Below, in pieces: positions 16,637 through 24,525 of a stretch of DNA of 64,000 nucleotides. The position numbers and the translations under genes were made by a program. Origin of the DNA: Ramlibacter paludis (GTDB lineage: Bacteria > Pseudomonadota > Gammaproteobacteria > Burkholderiales > Burkholderiaceae_C); the NCBI RefSeq assembly GCF_022012305.1, contig NZ_JAKLTM010000001.1:186001-250000 (forward strand), in the 5' to 3' direction. Every line of letters starts with the position of its first letter. The first letter of the stretch is position 1. A model generated the notes under the pieces. The model was given only the letters and a program-made list of their open reading frames with translations. It was not told where the DNA came from and ran no database searches.

Positions 16637-17087
16637 TATGGGTGGCCGGCAGCGCCTGGCGGGCGAGCACCATCACCAGACGACGCAAGGCGTCGCCCGC
16701 CAGCACCAGCGCGGTGCGCAGGTCCGCCAGCGGCAGCAGGGCCGCGGCGAAGTCCACGCGCCGGCGCGGCGCCTTCACCTTGATCGGTTCGAACACGGGG
16801 TCCCAGCTGAAATAACTGGGGCCGGTTGCGTTCCAGGCTTCGATCACCACGCGCTGGCCGGGACGCACCCACATCGAGCGCCCGAGTTCCAGGATGTGGT
16901 CGCCGGAATCCGTGGGCGTGACGCCGTGCGGCCCGTCCACCGTGGCCCACACGCGGCCGTGGGCGATGCGCAGGATGCCGTTGGTGCGCGGCTGCAAGGT
17001 CAGGGCGCGTCCTTTCGCCAGCTTCCAGGTGCCCGGCAGGGCCGGGGCGGCGGCGGGCAACAGGAAATTGGCGTAAGGGGCGTTCAT
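16602..17087 (-). CDS. DUF2917 domain protein
   Basis: 161 residues from ATG 17087 with CAGGAG upstream. The DUF2917 core runs from about residue 20 to 95 and includes GRVWATVDG, DHILELGRSMWVRPGQRVVIEAW, a small cupin-like beta domain. The C-terminal part, LRTALVLAGDALRRLV and on, is helical and not conserved to my knowledge. The function is unknown. In Burkholderiales DUF2917 genes are often transcribed away from a LysR regulator of the GcvA kind, exactly as here. The regulator probably controls it. Its 3' end overlaps the gntK start by 35 bp. Confidence 0.8.
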   Translation of the reverse strand: MNAPYANFLLPAAAPALPGTWKLAKGRALTLQPRTNGILRIAHGRVWATVDGPHGVTPTDSGDHILELGRSMWVRPGQRVVIEAWNATGPSYFSWDPVFEPIKVKAPRRRVDFAAALLPLADLRTALVLAGDALRRLVMVLARQALPATHNGRHGQACPAR

Positions 17088-17168
17088 GGCGGGCTCCTGG
17101 GTGATCTTGTTTCGGCATTGAATGATCTTTCACGGATGCTTGGCGGTCCAATGAAATGCGGCTAGGCT

Positions 17169-17191
17169 ATTGATTCCCGAATCGCATCAAT
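17169..17191. promoter_or_regulatory. ATTGAT-N11-ATCAAT dyad, candidate LysR operator
   Basis: An inverted repeat with perfect 6-base arms 11 bp apart, with GATT-CCCG-AATC nested between. It ends 6 bp before the LysR start at 17198, in the gap shared with the divergent DUF2917 gene. LysR-type sites are T-N11-A dyads, so position and spacing both fit an autoregulatory operator. Confidence 0.4.
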
Positions 17192-17197
17192 GCCCGC

Positions 17198-18178
17198 ATG
17201 CAGCATTCCCAGACCCACCTGCGCACCCGGCCCATTTCGGCCGGCCACCTGCGCGCCTTCGAGGCCGTCGCCCGGCACCTGAACTTCCGCGCCGCCGCCG
17301 AGGAAATGGCGCTCACCCAGTCGGCCGTCAGCCGCCAGATCCAGTCGCTGGAGGAAGAAGTGGGGGTGGGCCTCTTCCTGCGCCACACGCGCGCGGTGGA
17401 ACTCACGAGCGCCGGCGCGCTGCTGCTGATGGCGGTGTCGCAGTCGCTGCCGCGCATCGACAACGCGGTGCGGCAGATCCGCCAGAGCGCCGGGCGGCGC
17501 AGCGTGGCGCTGACCACCTTCGCCTCGTTCGCCTCGATGTGGCTGATCCCGCGCATGGAGCAGTTCCAGCGCGACAACCCCGAGATCGACATCCGCATCG
17601 ATGCGTCGGATGGCGCGATGGACCTCGATGTCGCGGACGTCGACCTCGCCCTGCGCTACGGGCCGATGGCCAACATGCCGCCGAACGCGGTGCGCCTGTT
17701 CGGCGAGCAGCTCACGCCGGTGGTGAGCCCGTGGCTGCTGAAGAACGGCACGCTGGCCAAGCCCGCGGACGCCGCGCAGTTCACGCTGATCGAAGCCGGC
17801 GACGCCCACCAGACGCACCTGGAGTGGCTGACGTGGCGGCGCTGGTTCGACGAGCACGGCCTGGCCAAGCTGCAGCCCAAGCGCTGGCTTTACTTCAATT
17901 ACGCCTACCAGATGGTGCAGGCGGCGCTGGCGGGGCAAGGCGTGGTGCTGGCGCGCCTGCCGCTGGTGGCCGAGAGCCTGGCGAACGGCGACCTGGTCGA
18001 GCCCTTGCCCCGGCTAAGGATGGATTCCCCGATGGCCTACTGGCTGATCGTGGGCCCGCGCAGCGCGCAGCGGCCGGAAATCAAGGCCTTCTGCGAATGG
18101 CTGCTGCAGCAAAGCCGGATCACGCGCCAGACGATCGGCGAGGTGCCGGATCCGGATACGGTGGACCACCTGGATTGA
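17198..18178 (+). CDS. LysR-family regulator (GcvA-like)
   Basis: 326 residues. The helix-turn-helix is at about 18-75 (LRAFEAVARHLNFRAAAEEM, then LTQSAVSRQIQSLEE). It is followed by the SFASMWLIPRMEQFQ and DLALRYG stretches typical of the GcvA/BlaA branch of LysR proteins. The C-terminal domain binds a small effector. It is transcribed away from the DUF2917-gntK pair with a 110-bp gap containing an ATTGAT dyad. It most likely regulates DUF2917 and itself. The effector is unknown, and glycine regulation cannot be assumed from the family name. Confidence 0.9.
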   Translation: MQHSQTHLRTRPISAGHLRAFEAVARHLNFRAAAEEMALTQSAVSRQIQSLEEEVGVGLFLRHTRAVELTSAGALLLMAVSQSLPRIDNAVRQIRQSAGRRSVALTTFASFASMWLIPRMEQFQRDNPEIDIRIDASDGAMDLDVADVDLALRYGPMANMPPNAVRLFGEQLTPVVSPWLLKNGTLAKPADAAQFTLIEAGDAHQTHLEWLTWRRWFDEHGLAKLQPKRWLYFNYAYQMVQAALAGQGVVLARLPLVAESLANGDLVEPLPRLRMDSPMAYWLIVGPRSAQRPEIKAFCEWLLQQSRITRQTIGEVPDPDTVDHLD

Positions 18179-18191
18179 CCCGGCGCCGATC

Positions 18192-18214
18192 CTTGTCATT
18201 GCGGGCTCGACAAG
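18192..18214. repeat. Truncated copy of the palindromic repeat
   Basis: Only the left arm of the repeat hairpin (TGTCATTGCGGGCTCGA, 18195-18210) is present. The right arm is replaced by CAAG, so the remnant now forms CTTGTC-N11-GACAAG. It lies in the 38-bp gap between the convergent LysR and 5-formyl-THF cyclo-ligase genes. It looks like a decayed copy of the elements at 11170 and 59442. Confidence 0.55.
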
Positions 18215-18216
18215 TG

Positions 18217-18813
18217 CTAACCCCCCAGCGAAATCGGCCAGACCACGCCCAATTCATTCAGCAACGCATCCAGCGGCACGTCGTGCGCCTCCGGCTCCAG
18301 GTCGGGCAGGAAGCCGTTCGCGAAGCCCAGGCCGACCGTGTAGGGCGCCGGTTGCAGCTTCGCCAGCGTGCGGTCGTAGAAGCCGCCGCCGTAGCCAAGC
18401 CGGAAGCCGCCCGGTGCATAGCCGACGCAGGGCACGAACAGCAGCGTGGGGGTCACCACCTCGGTGTCCTTCGGCTTCGGAATGCCATAGGCGTCCTCTT
18501 CCATCGGGCAGCCGGGGAACCAAGCGTGGAACTTCAGCGTCTGATTCACCTTGTCCACCACCGGCAGGCCGATCCGGCGCGGCTGCGGTTCGTCCAGCAG
18601 TTCGCCGTCTTCCTTCCAGCGGTGCAGCGCGGGCAGCGGATCGAACTCGCCCTTGATCGGCCAGTAGGCGCCGATCACGGTGTCGGGCCGGTTCACCAGC
18701 CAGATGCGCATGACGCGCTGGAGCAGGTCGGCACGGTGTAGGCGGTCCGGCATGTTCAGGCGTTGCTCGATGAGAGCCTTGCGCAAAGCCTTTTTTTCTT
18801 CCGACCTGTCCAT
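18217..18813 (-). CDS. 5-formyltetrahydrofolate cyclo-ligase
   Basis: 198 residues from ATG 18813. The open frame continues far upstream, but only as antisense to the Slt gene. It converts 5-formyl-THF to 5,10-methenyl-THF with ATP (MTHFS, ygfA/fau in E. coli). Visible features are the N-terminal KKALRKALIEQR helix, the phosphate-binding VPCVGYAPGGFRLGYGGGFYD region (given here as VPCVGYA and GFRLGYGGGFYDR) and GLGFANGF. The start codon is only 9 bp from that of the divergent Slt gene, so each promoter must lie inside the other's coding sequence. In many proteobacteria this gene is tied to the 6S RNA ssrS, but I see none here. Confidence 0.93.
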   Translation of the reverse strand: MDRSEEKKALRKALIEQRLNMPDRLHRADLLQRVMRIWLVNRPDTVIGAYWPIKGEFDPLPALHRWKEDGELLDEPQPRRIGLPVVDKVNQTLKFHAWFPGCPMEEDAYGIPKPKDTEVVTPTLLFVPCVGYAPGGFRLGYGGGFYDRTLAKLQPAPYTVGLGFANGFLPDLEPEAHDVPLDALLNELGVVWPISLGG

Positions 18814-18822
18814 AATTCCCCG

Positions 18823-20817
18823 ATGAAGTTGAGAACGATTCTGGCATCCTTCGGCGCCCTGCTCGTCGCCAGCGCCTGCCAGGCGCAACCCAAGGATGAG
18901 GTGCTGCTGGACATGGCCCAGGCCTTCCGGCAGACCAACAAAGCCAGGCTGGCTCAGCTGTTGCCTGCCGCCCAGGGCCACGTCCTCGAGCCCTGGGCCG
19001 CCTATTGGGAGCTGCGCGCCCGCCTGGACACCGCCTCCAGCTCGGAGGTGCAGGCATTCTTCACCCGTTACGCCGGAACCTACCAGGAAGATCGCCTCCG
19101 CGCCGACTGGCTGATGCAGCTCGGCCAGCGCCGGGAATGGGAGGCCTTTGCCGACAACTACGCCCGCTACCGCATGCGCGACGAGCGCGAGCTGCGCTGC
19201 TACAACCTGCTGGTCACCTTCCTGCGCGAAGGCCCGAACGCGCCGCCCACGCTGGCCGACGAGGTGCGCCGCAACTGGCTGGCGCAGCGCGAGCTGGACG
19301 ACGGCTGCACCACCGCCGCCAGCCGCCTGATCGACGAGAAGAACGGCCCGAACCGCCTGACCGCCGCCGACGCCTGGCGCAAGGCGCGCCAGTCCATCGA
19401 GGCCAACCGCCCGCGGGCGGCGATCGCCGCCGTCGAGATGGTGAACCCCGATGCCGTGCCCGCGGTCACCGAACTCAACGCCAATCCCACGCGCTTCCTC
19501 ACCAGCAAGGTGGTTGCCGCCTCGCGCGTGCGGCGGGAAGTGATCGGACTGGCGCTGATCAAGCTCGCCACCAGCGACATCGACAGCGCCGCGCGCATGC
19601 TCGATGCCAAGTGGGGCCCGCAATTCAGCGCCGAGGAGCGCGACTGGATCTGGGGTGTCATCGGGCGCCAGGCCGCCACCAAGCTGATGCCCGAGGCGCA
19701 GGGCTACTTCGCCCGCGTCACGCGCGACAGCAACCTGAGCGACGAGCTGCTGGCCTGGAAGGTCCGCGCCGCGCTGCGCGCGGACAAGGGCCCGGACTGG
19801 CGCACCATCCTGCCGGCCATCACCGCGATGAGCGACGAAGCCAAGGCGGATCCCACCTGGACCTACTGGCGCGCCCGCGCGCTGCTGGCCACCGGCAACA
19901 CCGAAGCGCATCGCGCGGAGGCGCAGAAGCTGCTGGAAGCCATCGCCTCGCCGCGCGGCTTCTACGAGCAGCTCGCGCTGGAGGAACTGGGCCAGCGGAT
20001 CACGCTGCCGCCGGACCCGCTGCCGCCCACCGAAACCGAGAAGCAGGCCGCGCGCCAGAACCCGGGCCTGCAGCGCGCGCTGTATGCCATCGCGATCGGC
20101 CTGCGGCCGGAAGGCACGCGCGAGTGGAACTACACCACCAACCTGCACGCCAACGGCGGCCTCGCCGAGCGCGAGCTGCTGGCCGCCGCGCAGCTGGCCT
20201 GCGACCGCGAGGTGTGGGACCGCTGCATCAACACCAGCGAGCGCACCAAGGCGGAGTTCGACGCCGACACGCGCTTCCCCATGCCTTTCCGCGACAGCGT
20301 GGTCAAGCGCAGCAAGGAAATCGGCCTGGACCCAGCCTACGTCTACGGGCTCATGCGGCAGGAAAGCCGCTTCGTGATGGACGCCAAGTCCACCGTCGGC
20401 GCGGCCGGCCTGATGCAGGTGATGCCCGCCACCGCGCGCTGGACCGCGAAAAAGCTGGGCATGACGAACTTCACCGTCGACCAGCTGCACGAGCGCGACA
20501 CCAACATCGCCATCGGCACGGGCTACCTCAAGCTGGTGCTGGACGACTTCGGCGGCTCCATGCCGATGGCCGCCGCGGCCTACAACGCCGGGCCTGGGCG
20601 CCCGCGCGCCTGGCGCAACGGCCCGGTGATGGAAGGCGCGGCCTGGGCCGAGACGGTGCCCTTCACCGAGACGCGCGACTACGTGAAGAAGGTGGTGAGC
20701 AACGCCACCGTCTACGCGGCGATCCTCACCGGCCAGCCGCAATCGCTGAAGGCGCGCCTGGCCACCATCGGTCCGCGCGAAGCTTCGCAGCCCGGGCCCA
20801 ACGGCGACCTGCCCTGA
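18823..20817 (+). CDS. Soluble lytic murein transglycosylase (Slt70-like)
   Basis: 664 residues from ATG 18823. It cleaves peptidoglycan glycan strands in the periplasm. A signal peptide MKLRTILASFGALLVASACQAQ is visible; the VASAC part could also act as a lipobox. A long alpha-superhelical U/L domain fills about residues 30-480. The C-terminal SLT domain carries catalytic Glu514 in GLMRQESRF, then GLMQVMPATA and the AYNAGPGR motif. Length matches Slt70 (about 640). It diverges from the cyclo-ligase gene with a 9-bp gap and ends 3 bp before the mgtC-like gene, which is probably co-transcribed. Confidence 0.95.
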   Translation: MKLRTILASFGALLVASACQAQPKDEVLLDMAQAFRQTNKARLAQLLPAAQGHVLEPWAAYWELRARLDTASSSEVQAFFTRYAGTYQEDRLRADWLMQLGQRREWEAFADNYARYRMRDERELRCYNLLVTFLREGPNAPPTLADEVRRNWLAQRELDDGCTTAASRLIDEKNGPNRLTAADAWRKARQSIEANRPRAAIAAVEMVNPDAVPAVTELNANPTRFLTSKVVAASRVRREVIGLALIKLATSDIDSAARMLDAKWGPQFSAEERDWIWGVIGRQAATKLMPEAQGYFARVTRDSNLSDELLAWKVRAALRADKGPDWRTILPAITAMSDEAKADPTWTYWRARALLATGNTEAHRAEAQKLLEAIASPRGFYEQLALEELGQRITLPPDPLPPTETEKQAARQNPGLQRALYAIAIGLRPEGTREWNYTTNLHANGGLAERELLAAAQLACDREVWDRCINTSERTKAEFDADTRFPMPFRDSVVKRSKEIGLDPAYVYGLMRQESRFVMDAKSTVGAAGLMQVMPATARWTAKKLGMTNFTVDQLHERDTNIAIGTGYLKLVLDDFGGSMPMAAAAYNAGPGRPRAWRNGPVMEGAAWAETVPFTETRDYVKKVVSNATVYAAILTGQPQSLKARLATIGPREASQPGPNGDLP

Positions 20818-20820
20818 CGC

Positions 20821-21309
20821 ATGGCGTGGCAGACCATCACGAGCACGGTCGCGTCCGAGTTCTCGGACCTGGCGGACCTGGAGCAGTTGACGCGCACCGT
20901 GCTGCGGCTGGTGCTGGCCGCCCTCCTCGGCGGCTGCCTGGGCTGGCAGCGCGAGCGTGACGGCCAGGAGGCCGGGATCCGCACGCACATGCTGGTGGCG
21001 GCGAGCTCGGCGCTGTTCCTGCTGGTGCCGCAGCAGATGGGCATGGGCGACGACGGCACCAGCCGCGTGCTGCAAGGACTGCTGGCCGGCGTCGGCTTCA
21101 TCTGCGCCGGCTCCATCCTGAAGGTCCCCGAGGCGCAGCGCGTCCATGGCCTCACCACCGCCGCCGGGATCTGGATGACGGCCGCCATCGGCGTGGCCGC
21201 CGGCCTGGGGCGCGAAATGACGGCGGTCTTCAGCACCTTGCTGGTGCTGGCCATCTTCCTGCTGGAAAAGCCCTTGAACCGGATGGGCGCGCGCCGGCCC
21301 CGGCCCTGA
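20821..21309 (+). CDS. MgtC/SapB family membrane protein
   Basis: 162 residues, about the length of the MgtC transmembrane domain alone. Family motifs are GGCLGWQRERDGQEAGIRTH (residues about 40-59), LQGLLAGVGFICAG, and VHGLTTAAGIWMTAAIG. Four or five membrane helices are predicted by eye. MgtC proteins help survival at low magnesium and, in pathogens, inhibit the F-type ATPase. The role in an environmental species is unknown. The C-terminal cytoplasmic ACT-like domain of Salmonella MgtC is absent. The gene follows slt by 3 bp and is followed by a perfect GC-rich hairpin. Confidence 0.9.
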   Translation: MAWQTITSTVASEFSDLADLEQLTRTVLRLVLAALLGGCLGWQRERDGQEAGIRTHMLVAASSALFLLVPQQMGMGDDGTSRVLQGLLAGVGFICAGSILKVPEAQRVHGLTTAAGIWMTAAIGVAAGLGREMTAVFSTLLVLAIFLLEKPLNRMGARRPRP

Positions 21310-21312
21310 CCG

Positions 21313-21339
21313 CGCGGCCGGGCATCAATCCCGGCCGCG
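21313..21339 (+). terminator. GC-rich hairpin after the slt-mgtC operon
   Basis: CGCGGCCGGG and CCCGGCCGCG form a perfect 10-bp stem with a 7-base loop, starting 3 bp after the mgtC-like stop. No T-run follows, so it may be a weak terminator or an mRNA 3'-end stabiliser rather than a classical intrinsic terminator. Confidence 0.5.
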
Positions 21340-21405
21340 GATTGCATCAATGGCCGCCGCCGGCGCGGCTAGCATCGCGGCCATCGCAGCAGCAACGGAG
21401 GCACC

Positions 21406-22092
21406 ATGCTCACCCTCTACATCGGCAACAAGAACTATTCGTCCTGGTCCATGCGGCCCTGGGTCCTGCTGAAGCAGGCCGGCATTCCCTTCCACGAGAA
21501 GATGGTCCGCTTCGACTCGTTCAACGCGCCCGATTCCGAGTTCAAGCGCGAGATCCTCAAGGTCAACCCGGTCGGCCGGGTGCCGGTGCTGGTGGACGAA
21601 GGCTTTGCCGTGTGGGATTCGCTGGCGATCGCCGAATACGTCGCCGAGAAATTCCCGGACAGGAAGCTCTGGCCCGCCGATCCGCAGGCACGCGCCCGCG
21701 CACGCAGCGTCTGCGCCGAAATGCATTCGGGCTTCTCGTCGCTGCGCAACCACTGCCCCATGAACATCGAGGCGCAGCTGCCGCAGGTCGGCGCGCTGGT
21801 GTGGCGCGACCAGGCGGGCGTGCGTTCCGATGTCGAGCGCATCGTCGGCATGTGGAGCGGCCTGCTGGAAACGTACAAGGGTCCCATGCTGTTCGGCGAA
21901 TTCAGCGTCGCCGACGCCTTCTTCGCGCCGGTGTGCTTCCGCATCCGCAACTACGCGCTGCCGGTGCCCGGCGTCATCACCGACTACGTGCGCCGCGTCT
22001 GCGCGCTGCCGGGGGTGAAGGCCTGGGTGGACGAGGCGCTGGAGGAGCGCGATTTCGTGGCGTTCGACGAGCCGTACCGCACCTCACGCTGA
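21406..22092 (+). CDS. Glutathione S-transferase family protein
   Basis: 228 residues. The N-terminal thioredoxin-like domain starts MLTLYIGNKNYSSWSMRPWV, a pattern shared with a GST group that uses Ser near residue 12-15. It is followed by VGRVPVLVDEG (cis-Pro loop) and VWDSLAIAEYVAEKF (glutathione Glu/Ser contact). The all-helical C-terminal domain covers about 90-225 and contains SVADAFFAPV. The substrate is unknown. GSTs of this type may detoxify electrophiles or act in aromatic compound breakdown. ATG 21406 has CGGAGG upstream. It stands alone, 35 bp before cca. Confidence 0.9.
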   Translation: MLTLYIGNKNYSSWSMRPWVLLKQAGIPFHEKMVRFDSFNAPDSEFKREILKVNPVGRVPVLVDEGFAVWDSLAIAEYVAEKFPDRKLWPADPQARARARSVCAEMHSGFSSLRNHCPMNIEAQLPQVGALVWRDQAGVRSDVERIVGMWSGLLETYKGPMLFGEFSVADAFFAPVCFRIRNYALPVPGVITDYVRRVCALPGVKAWVDEALEERDFVAFDEPYRTSR

Positions 22093-22127
22093 GGCAAGCG
22101 CAGTTTGCGGCGGCTAAACTCGCCGCC

Positions 22128-23357
22128 ATGCAAACGTATCGGGTCGGTGGCGCGGTTCGCGACGCCCTGCTGGGGCGGGACGTGCACGACCACGACTGGG
22201 TGGTGGTGGGCGCGACACCCGAGCAGATGATGGACGCCGGCTTCCTGCCGATCGGCAAGGACTTCCCGGTCTTCCTGCACCCCGAAACCCGCGAGGAATA
22301 CGCGCTGGCCCGCACCGAGCGCAAGACCGCGCGCGGCTACCACGGCTTCGCCTTCCGCGCCGCGCCGGACGTCACGCTGGAGCAGGACCTGGCCCGGCGC
22401 GACCTCACCATCAACGCGATGGCGCAGGACGAGCAAGGCCGCATCATCGATCCCTTCAACGGCCGGGCCGACCTGGAAGCGCGCGTGCTGCGCCACGTGA
22501 CCGAGGCCTTCCGCGAGGACCCGGTGCGCATCCTGCGCGTGGCGCGCTTCGCGGCGCGCTTCGCCGACTTCAGCCTGGCGCCGGAAACGCTGGCGCTGAT
22601 GCGCGGCATGGTGGCCGATGGCGAGGTCGACGCACTGGTGCCGGAGCGCGTCTGGCAGGAGCTCGCGCGCGGCCTGATGGAAGCGCGGCCCTCGCGCATG
22701 TTCGAGATGCTGCGCGAATGCGGAGCGCTCGCCCGCATCCTGCCCGAGGTCGATCGCCTGTGGGGCGTGCCGCAGCGCGCGGACTACCACCCCGAAGTCG
22801 ACACCGGCGTGCACCTGATGATGGTGCTGGACATGAGCGCACGCCTCGCAGCGCCGCTCACGGTGCGCTTCGCCTGCCTCACGCACGACCTGGGCAAAGG
22901 CACCACGCCGGAAGAGATCCTGCCAAAACACATCGGCCACGAGCAGCGCAGCGCGCATCTGCTGAAGGATGTGTGCGAGCGCCTGCGCGTACCGACCGAT
23001 TGCCGCGAACTGGCGAAGGTCGTGGCGTACGAACACGGCAACATCCACCGCTGCGAGGAGTTCGGCGCAGCGGCGCTGGTGCGTCTGCTCGAGCGCTGCG
23101 ACGCCTTCCGCAAGCCGCAGCGCTTCGAGGAAGTGCTGCTGGCCTGCGAATGCGATGCGCGCGGCCGGCTGGGGCTGGAGGAGCGGGCGTACCCGCAGCG
23201 GGACCGCCTGCTGTTCGTGCTGGCCGCCGCCCGTTCGGTGGACACGGCCGTCCTGGCCGCGCAGGCGCGCGAGCAGGGCTCGAGCGGCGAAGAGATCGGC
23301 GCGCGCATCCACAAGGTGCGCACCGAGGTCGTGGCGGATCGCTTGCGTGCCCTGTAG
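22128..23357 (+). CDS. cca: Multifunctional CCA-adding tRNA nucleotidyltransferase
   Basis: 409 residues from ATG 22128. It builds and repairs the 3'-CCA of tRNAs without a template. The class II nucleotidyltransferase head has VGGAVRDALLGRDVHDHDWV, with the catalytic DHD acidic pair, and the RRDLTINAMA motif. The neck and body domains follow. An HD domain of the beta- and gamma-proteobacterial type is seen as LTHDLGKGTTP (about residue 250) and predicts phosphodiesterase/phosphatase side activities. Length equals the E. coli enzyme (412). An in-frame upstream extension across the GST gene is not real. Confidence 0.96.
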   Translation: MQTYRVGGAVRDALLGRDVHDHDWVVVGATPEQMMDAGFLPIGKDFPVFLHPETREEYALARTERKTARGYHGFAFRAAPDVTLEQDLARRDLTINAMAQDEQGRIIDPFNGRADLEARVLRHVTEAFREDPVRILRVARFAARFADFSLAPETLALMRGMVADGEVDALVPERVWQELARGLMEARPSRMFEMLRECGALARILPEVDRLWGVPQRADYHPEVDTGVHLMMVLDMSARLAAPLTVRFACLTHDLGKGTTPEEILPKHIGHEQRSAHLLKDVCERLRVPTDCRELAKVVAYEHGNIHRCEEFGAAALVRLLERCDAFRKPQRFEEVLLACECDARGRLGLEERAYPQRDRLLFVLAAARSVDTAVLAAQAREQGSSGEEIGARIHKVRTEVVADRLRAL

Positions 23358-23387
23358 GGGGGTTCGCGCCAGCGACCCCAACGCCCA

Positions 23388-24311
23388 TCACACCAGCAGC
23401 GCCAGCGCCGCGTAATCCCCCACCTTGTCCCCCAGGCCCGCCGGCACGAGCTCGCAGCCATCCGTCAACGCCGGCAACTTGCCGCGCAGTTGCCCCTGCA
23501 GGCGCGGCAGCAGGTAATCGATGTTGTTGCCGAACACGCTGCCGCCCAGGCTGATGCGCTGCAGGTCGAGGATCGCGGTGATGTTGTAGAGCGCGCGGCC
23601 CATCACGCGGCACAGCTCGTCCACCGTCTGGATCGCCGCGGCGTCGCCGGCCTTGGCCTTCTGCAGCAGCGTCGCCGCATCGGCGCCGAACCGGCGCGCG
23701 ACCGCGTTGCCCGCCACCAGCGCCTCGACGTCGCCCACGTTGCCGCAGCCGCACAGCGCCTGGTCGTTGTCGCTCACGAACATGTGGCCGCCGTGGCCGG
23801 CATTGCCGTTCTTGCCGCGCAGCACGCGGCCGTCGACGCACAGGCCCATGCCGACGCCGGTGCTCCACGTGACGTAGGCGCAATCGTCGACGCCCTGCAG
23901 CGCGCCCCAGCGGCGCTCCGCTTCCAGCGCCGACACCGCGTCGTTCTCCACCCGCACTTCGGCAAAGCGCCGGCGCAGCGGCGCTTCGATGGGTGCGGTG
24001 ATCCAGTCGTTGGGCAGCCCGCGCGCCGGGCCGGCCAGGCCGCCGCAGATGTTGGGCGTGCTCAGTTCCACCATGCCGTTGCGCAGCACGAAGGGTCCGG
24101 CCGACGAGACACCGGCGCGCTGCACCTTGTCGGGCGGCAGGCCGGCTTCGGCGCAGGCTTCGTCGACCATGCGCATCACCTGGCGCGCCAGCGCGTCGTT
24201 GGTGCCGGTCTTGATGGTCGGCTCGCTGCGCCTGGCGAGCAGTTCCAGGCCGGCGCCGGTATTCAGGCTGACGGCGACCTTGGTGCCGCCGATGTCGATG
24301 CAGGCTTTCAT
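23388..24311 (-). CDS. ROK-family sugar kinase
   Basis: 307 residues. The phosphate-binding motif is DIGGTKVAV (residues 5-13). The ROK signature region is GHGGHMFVSDNDQALCGCGN, followed by VGDVEALVAG. The structural zinc motif normally reads CxCGxxGCxE, but here the third Cys is Asp (CGCGNVGDVE), so metal binding is probably altered. It is the last gene of the sugar ABC operon and probably phosphorylates the imported sugar or its oxidised derivative. Glucokinase or N-acetyl-hexosamine kinase activity cannot be decided from sequence. Confidence 0.85.
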   Translation of the reverse strand: MKACIDIGGTKVAVSLNTGAGLELLARRSEPTIKTGTNDALARQVMRMVDEACAEAGLPPDKVQRAGVSSAGPFVLRNGMVELSTPNICGGLAGPARGLPNDWITAPIEAPLRRRFAEVRVENDAVSALEAERRWGALQGVDDCAYVTWSTGVGMGLCVDGRVLRGKNGNAGHGGHMFVSDNDQALCGCGNVGDVEALVAGNAVARRFGADAATLLQKAKAGDAAAIQTVDELCRVMGRALYNITAILDLQRISLGGSVFGNNIDYLLPRLQGQLRGKLPALTDGCELVPAGLGDKVGDYAALALLV

Positions 24312-24320
24312 GCGCGGTCC

Positions 24321-24515
24321 TTACAGCAGCTTCGCCAGCGCCGCGCACGCCAGGCTCAGCAGGACGGTGGTGGTGAGGGGGATGAAGAACTCGCGCCCGA
24401 ACAGCTTGAAGCGCAGGTCGCCCGGCAGCTTGCCGAAGCCCAGCTTCTGCAGCAGCGGCGTGAACCAGCTGATCAGCATCAGCGCGAGAAAGACGACGAT
24501 CACCCAGCGAATCAT
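24321..24515 (-). CDS. DUF2905 small membrane protein
   Basis: 64 residues with two membrane helices (IRWVIVVFLALMLISWF and PLTTTVLLSLACAALAKLL) separated by the conserved LGKLPGDLRF-like segment, here LGFGKLPGDLRFKLFGR. This matches the DUF2905 family throughout. The function is unknown. It is placed inside the sugar operon between the Gfo/Idh/MocA gene (10 bp) and the kinase (9 bp), which is probably a chance insertion of a general membrane gene. A longer in-frame extension upstream overlaps the dehydrogenase and is unlikely. Confidence 0.85.
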   Translation of the reverse strand: MIRWVIVVFLALMLISWFTPLLQKLGFGKLPGDLRFKLFGREFFIPLTTTVLLSLACAALAKLL

Positions 24516-24525
24516 GGGGCCCAGT

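Noticed and set aside
18217-21147. A 976-codon open frame on the minus strand spanning cyclo-ligase, slt and mgtC
   Set aside because: Only its last 198 codons are the cyclo-ligase. The rest is antisense to slt and mgtC, low in complexity (His, Arg, Gly, Ala, Gln) and a side effect of high GC.
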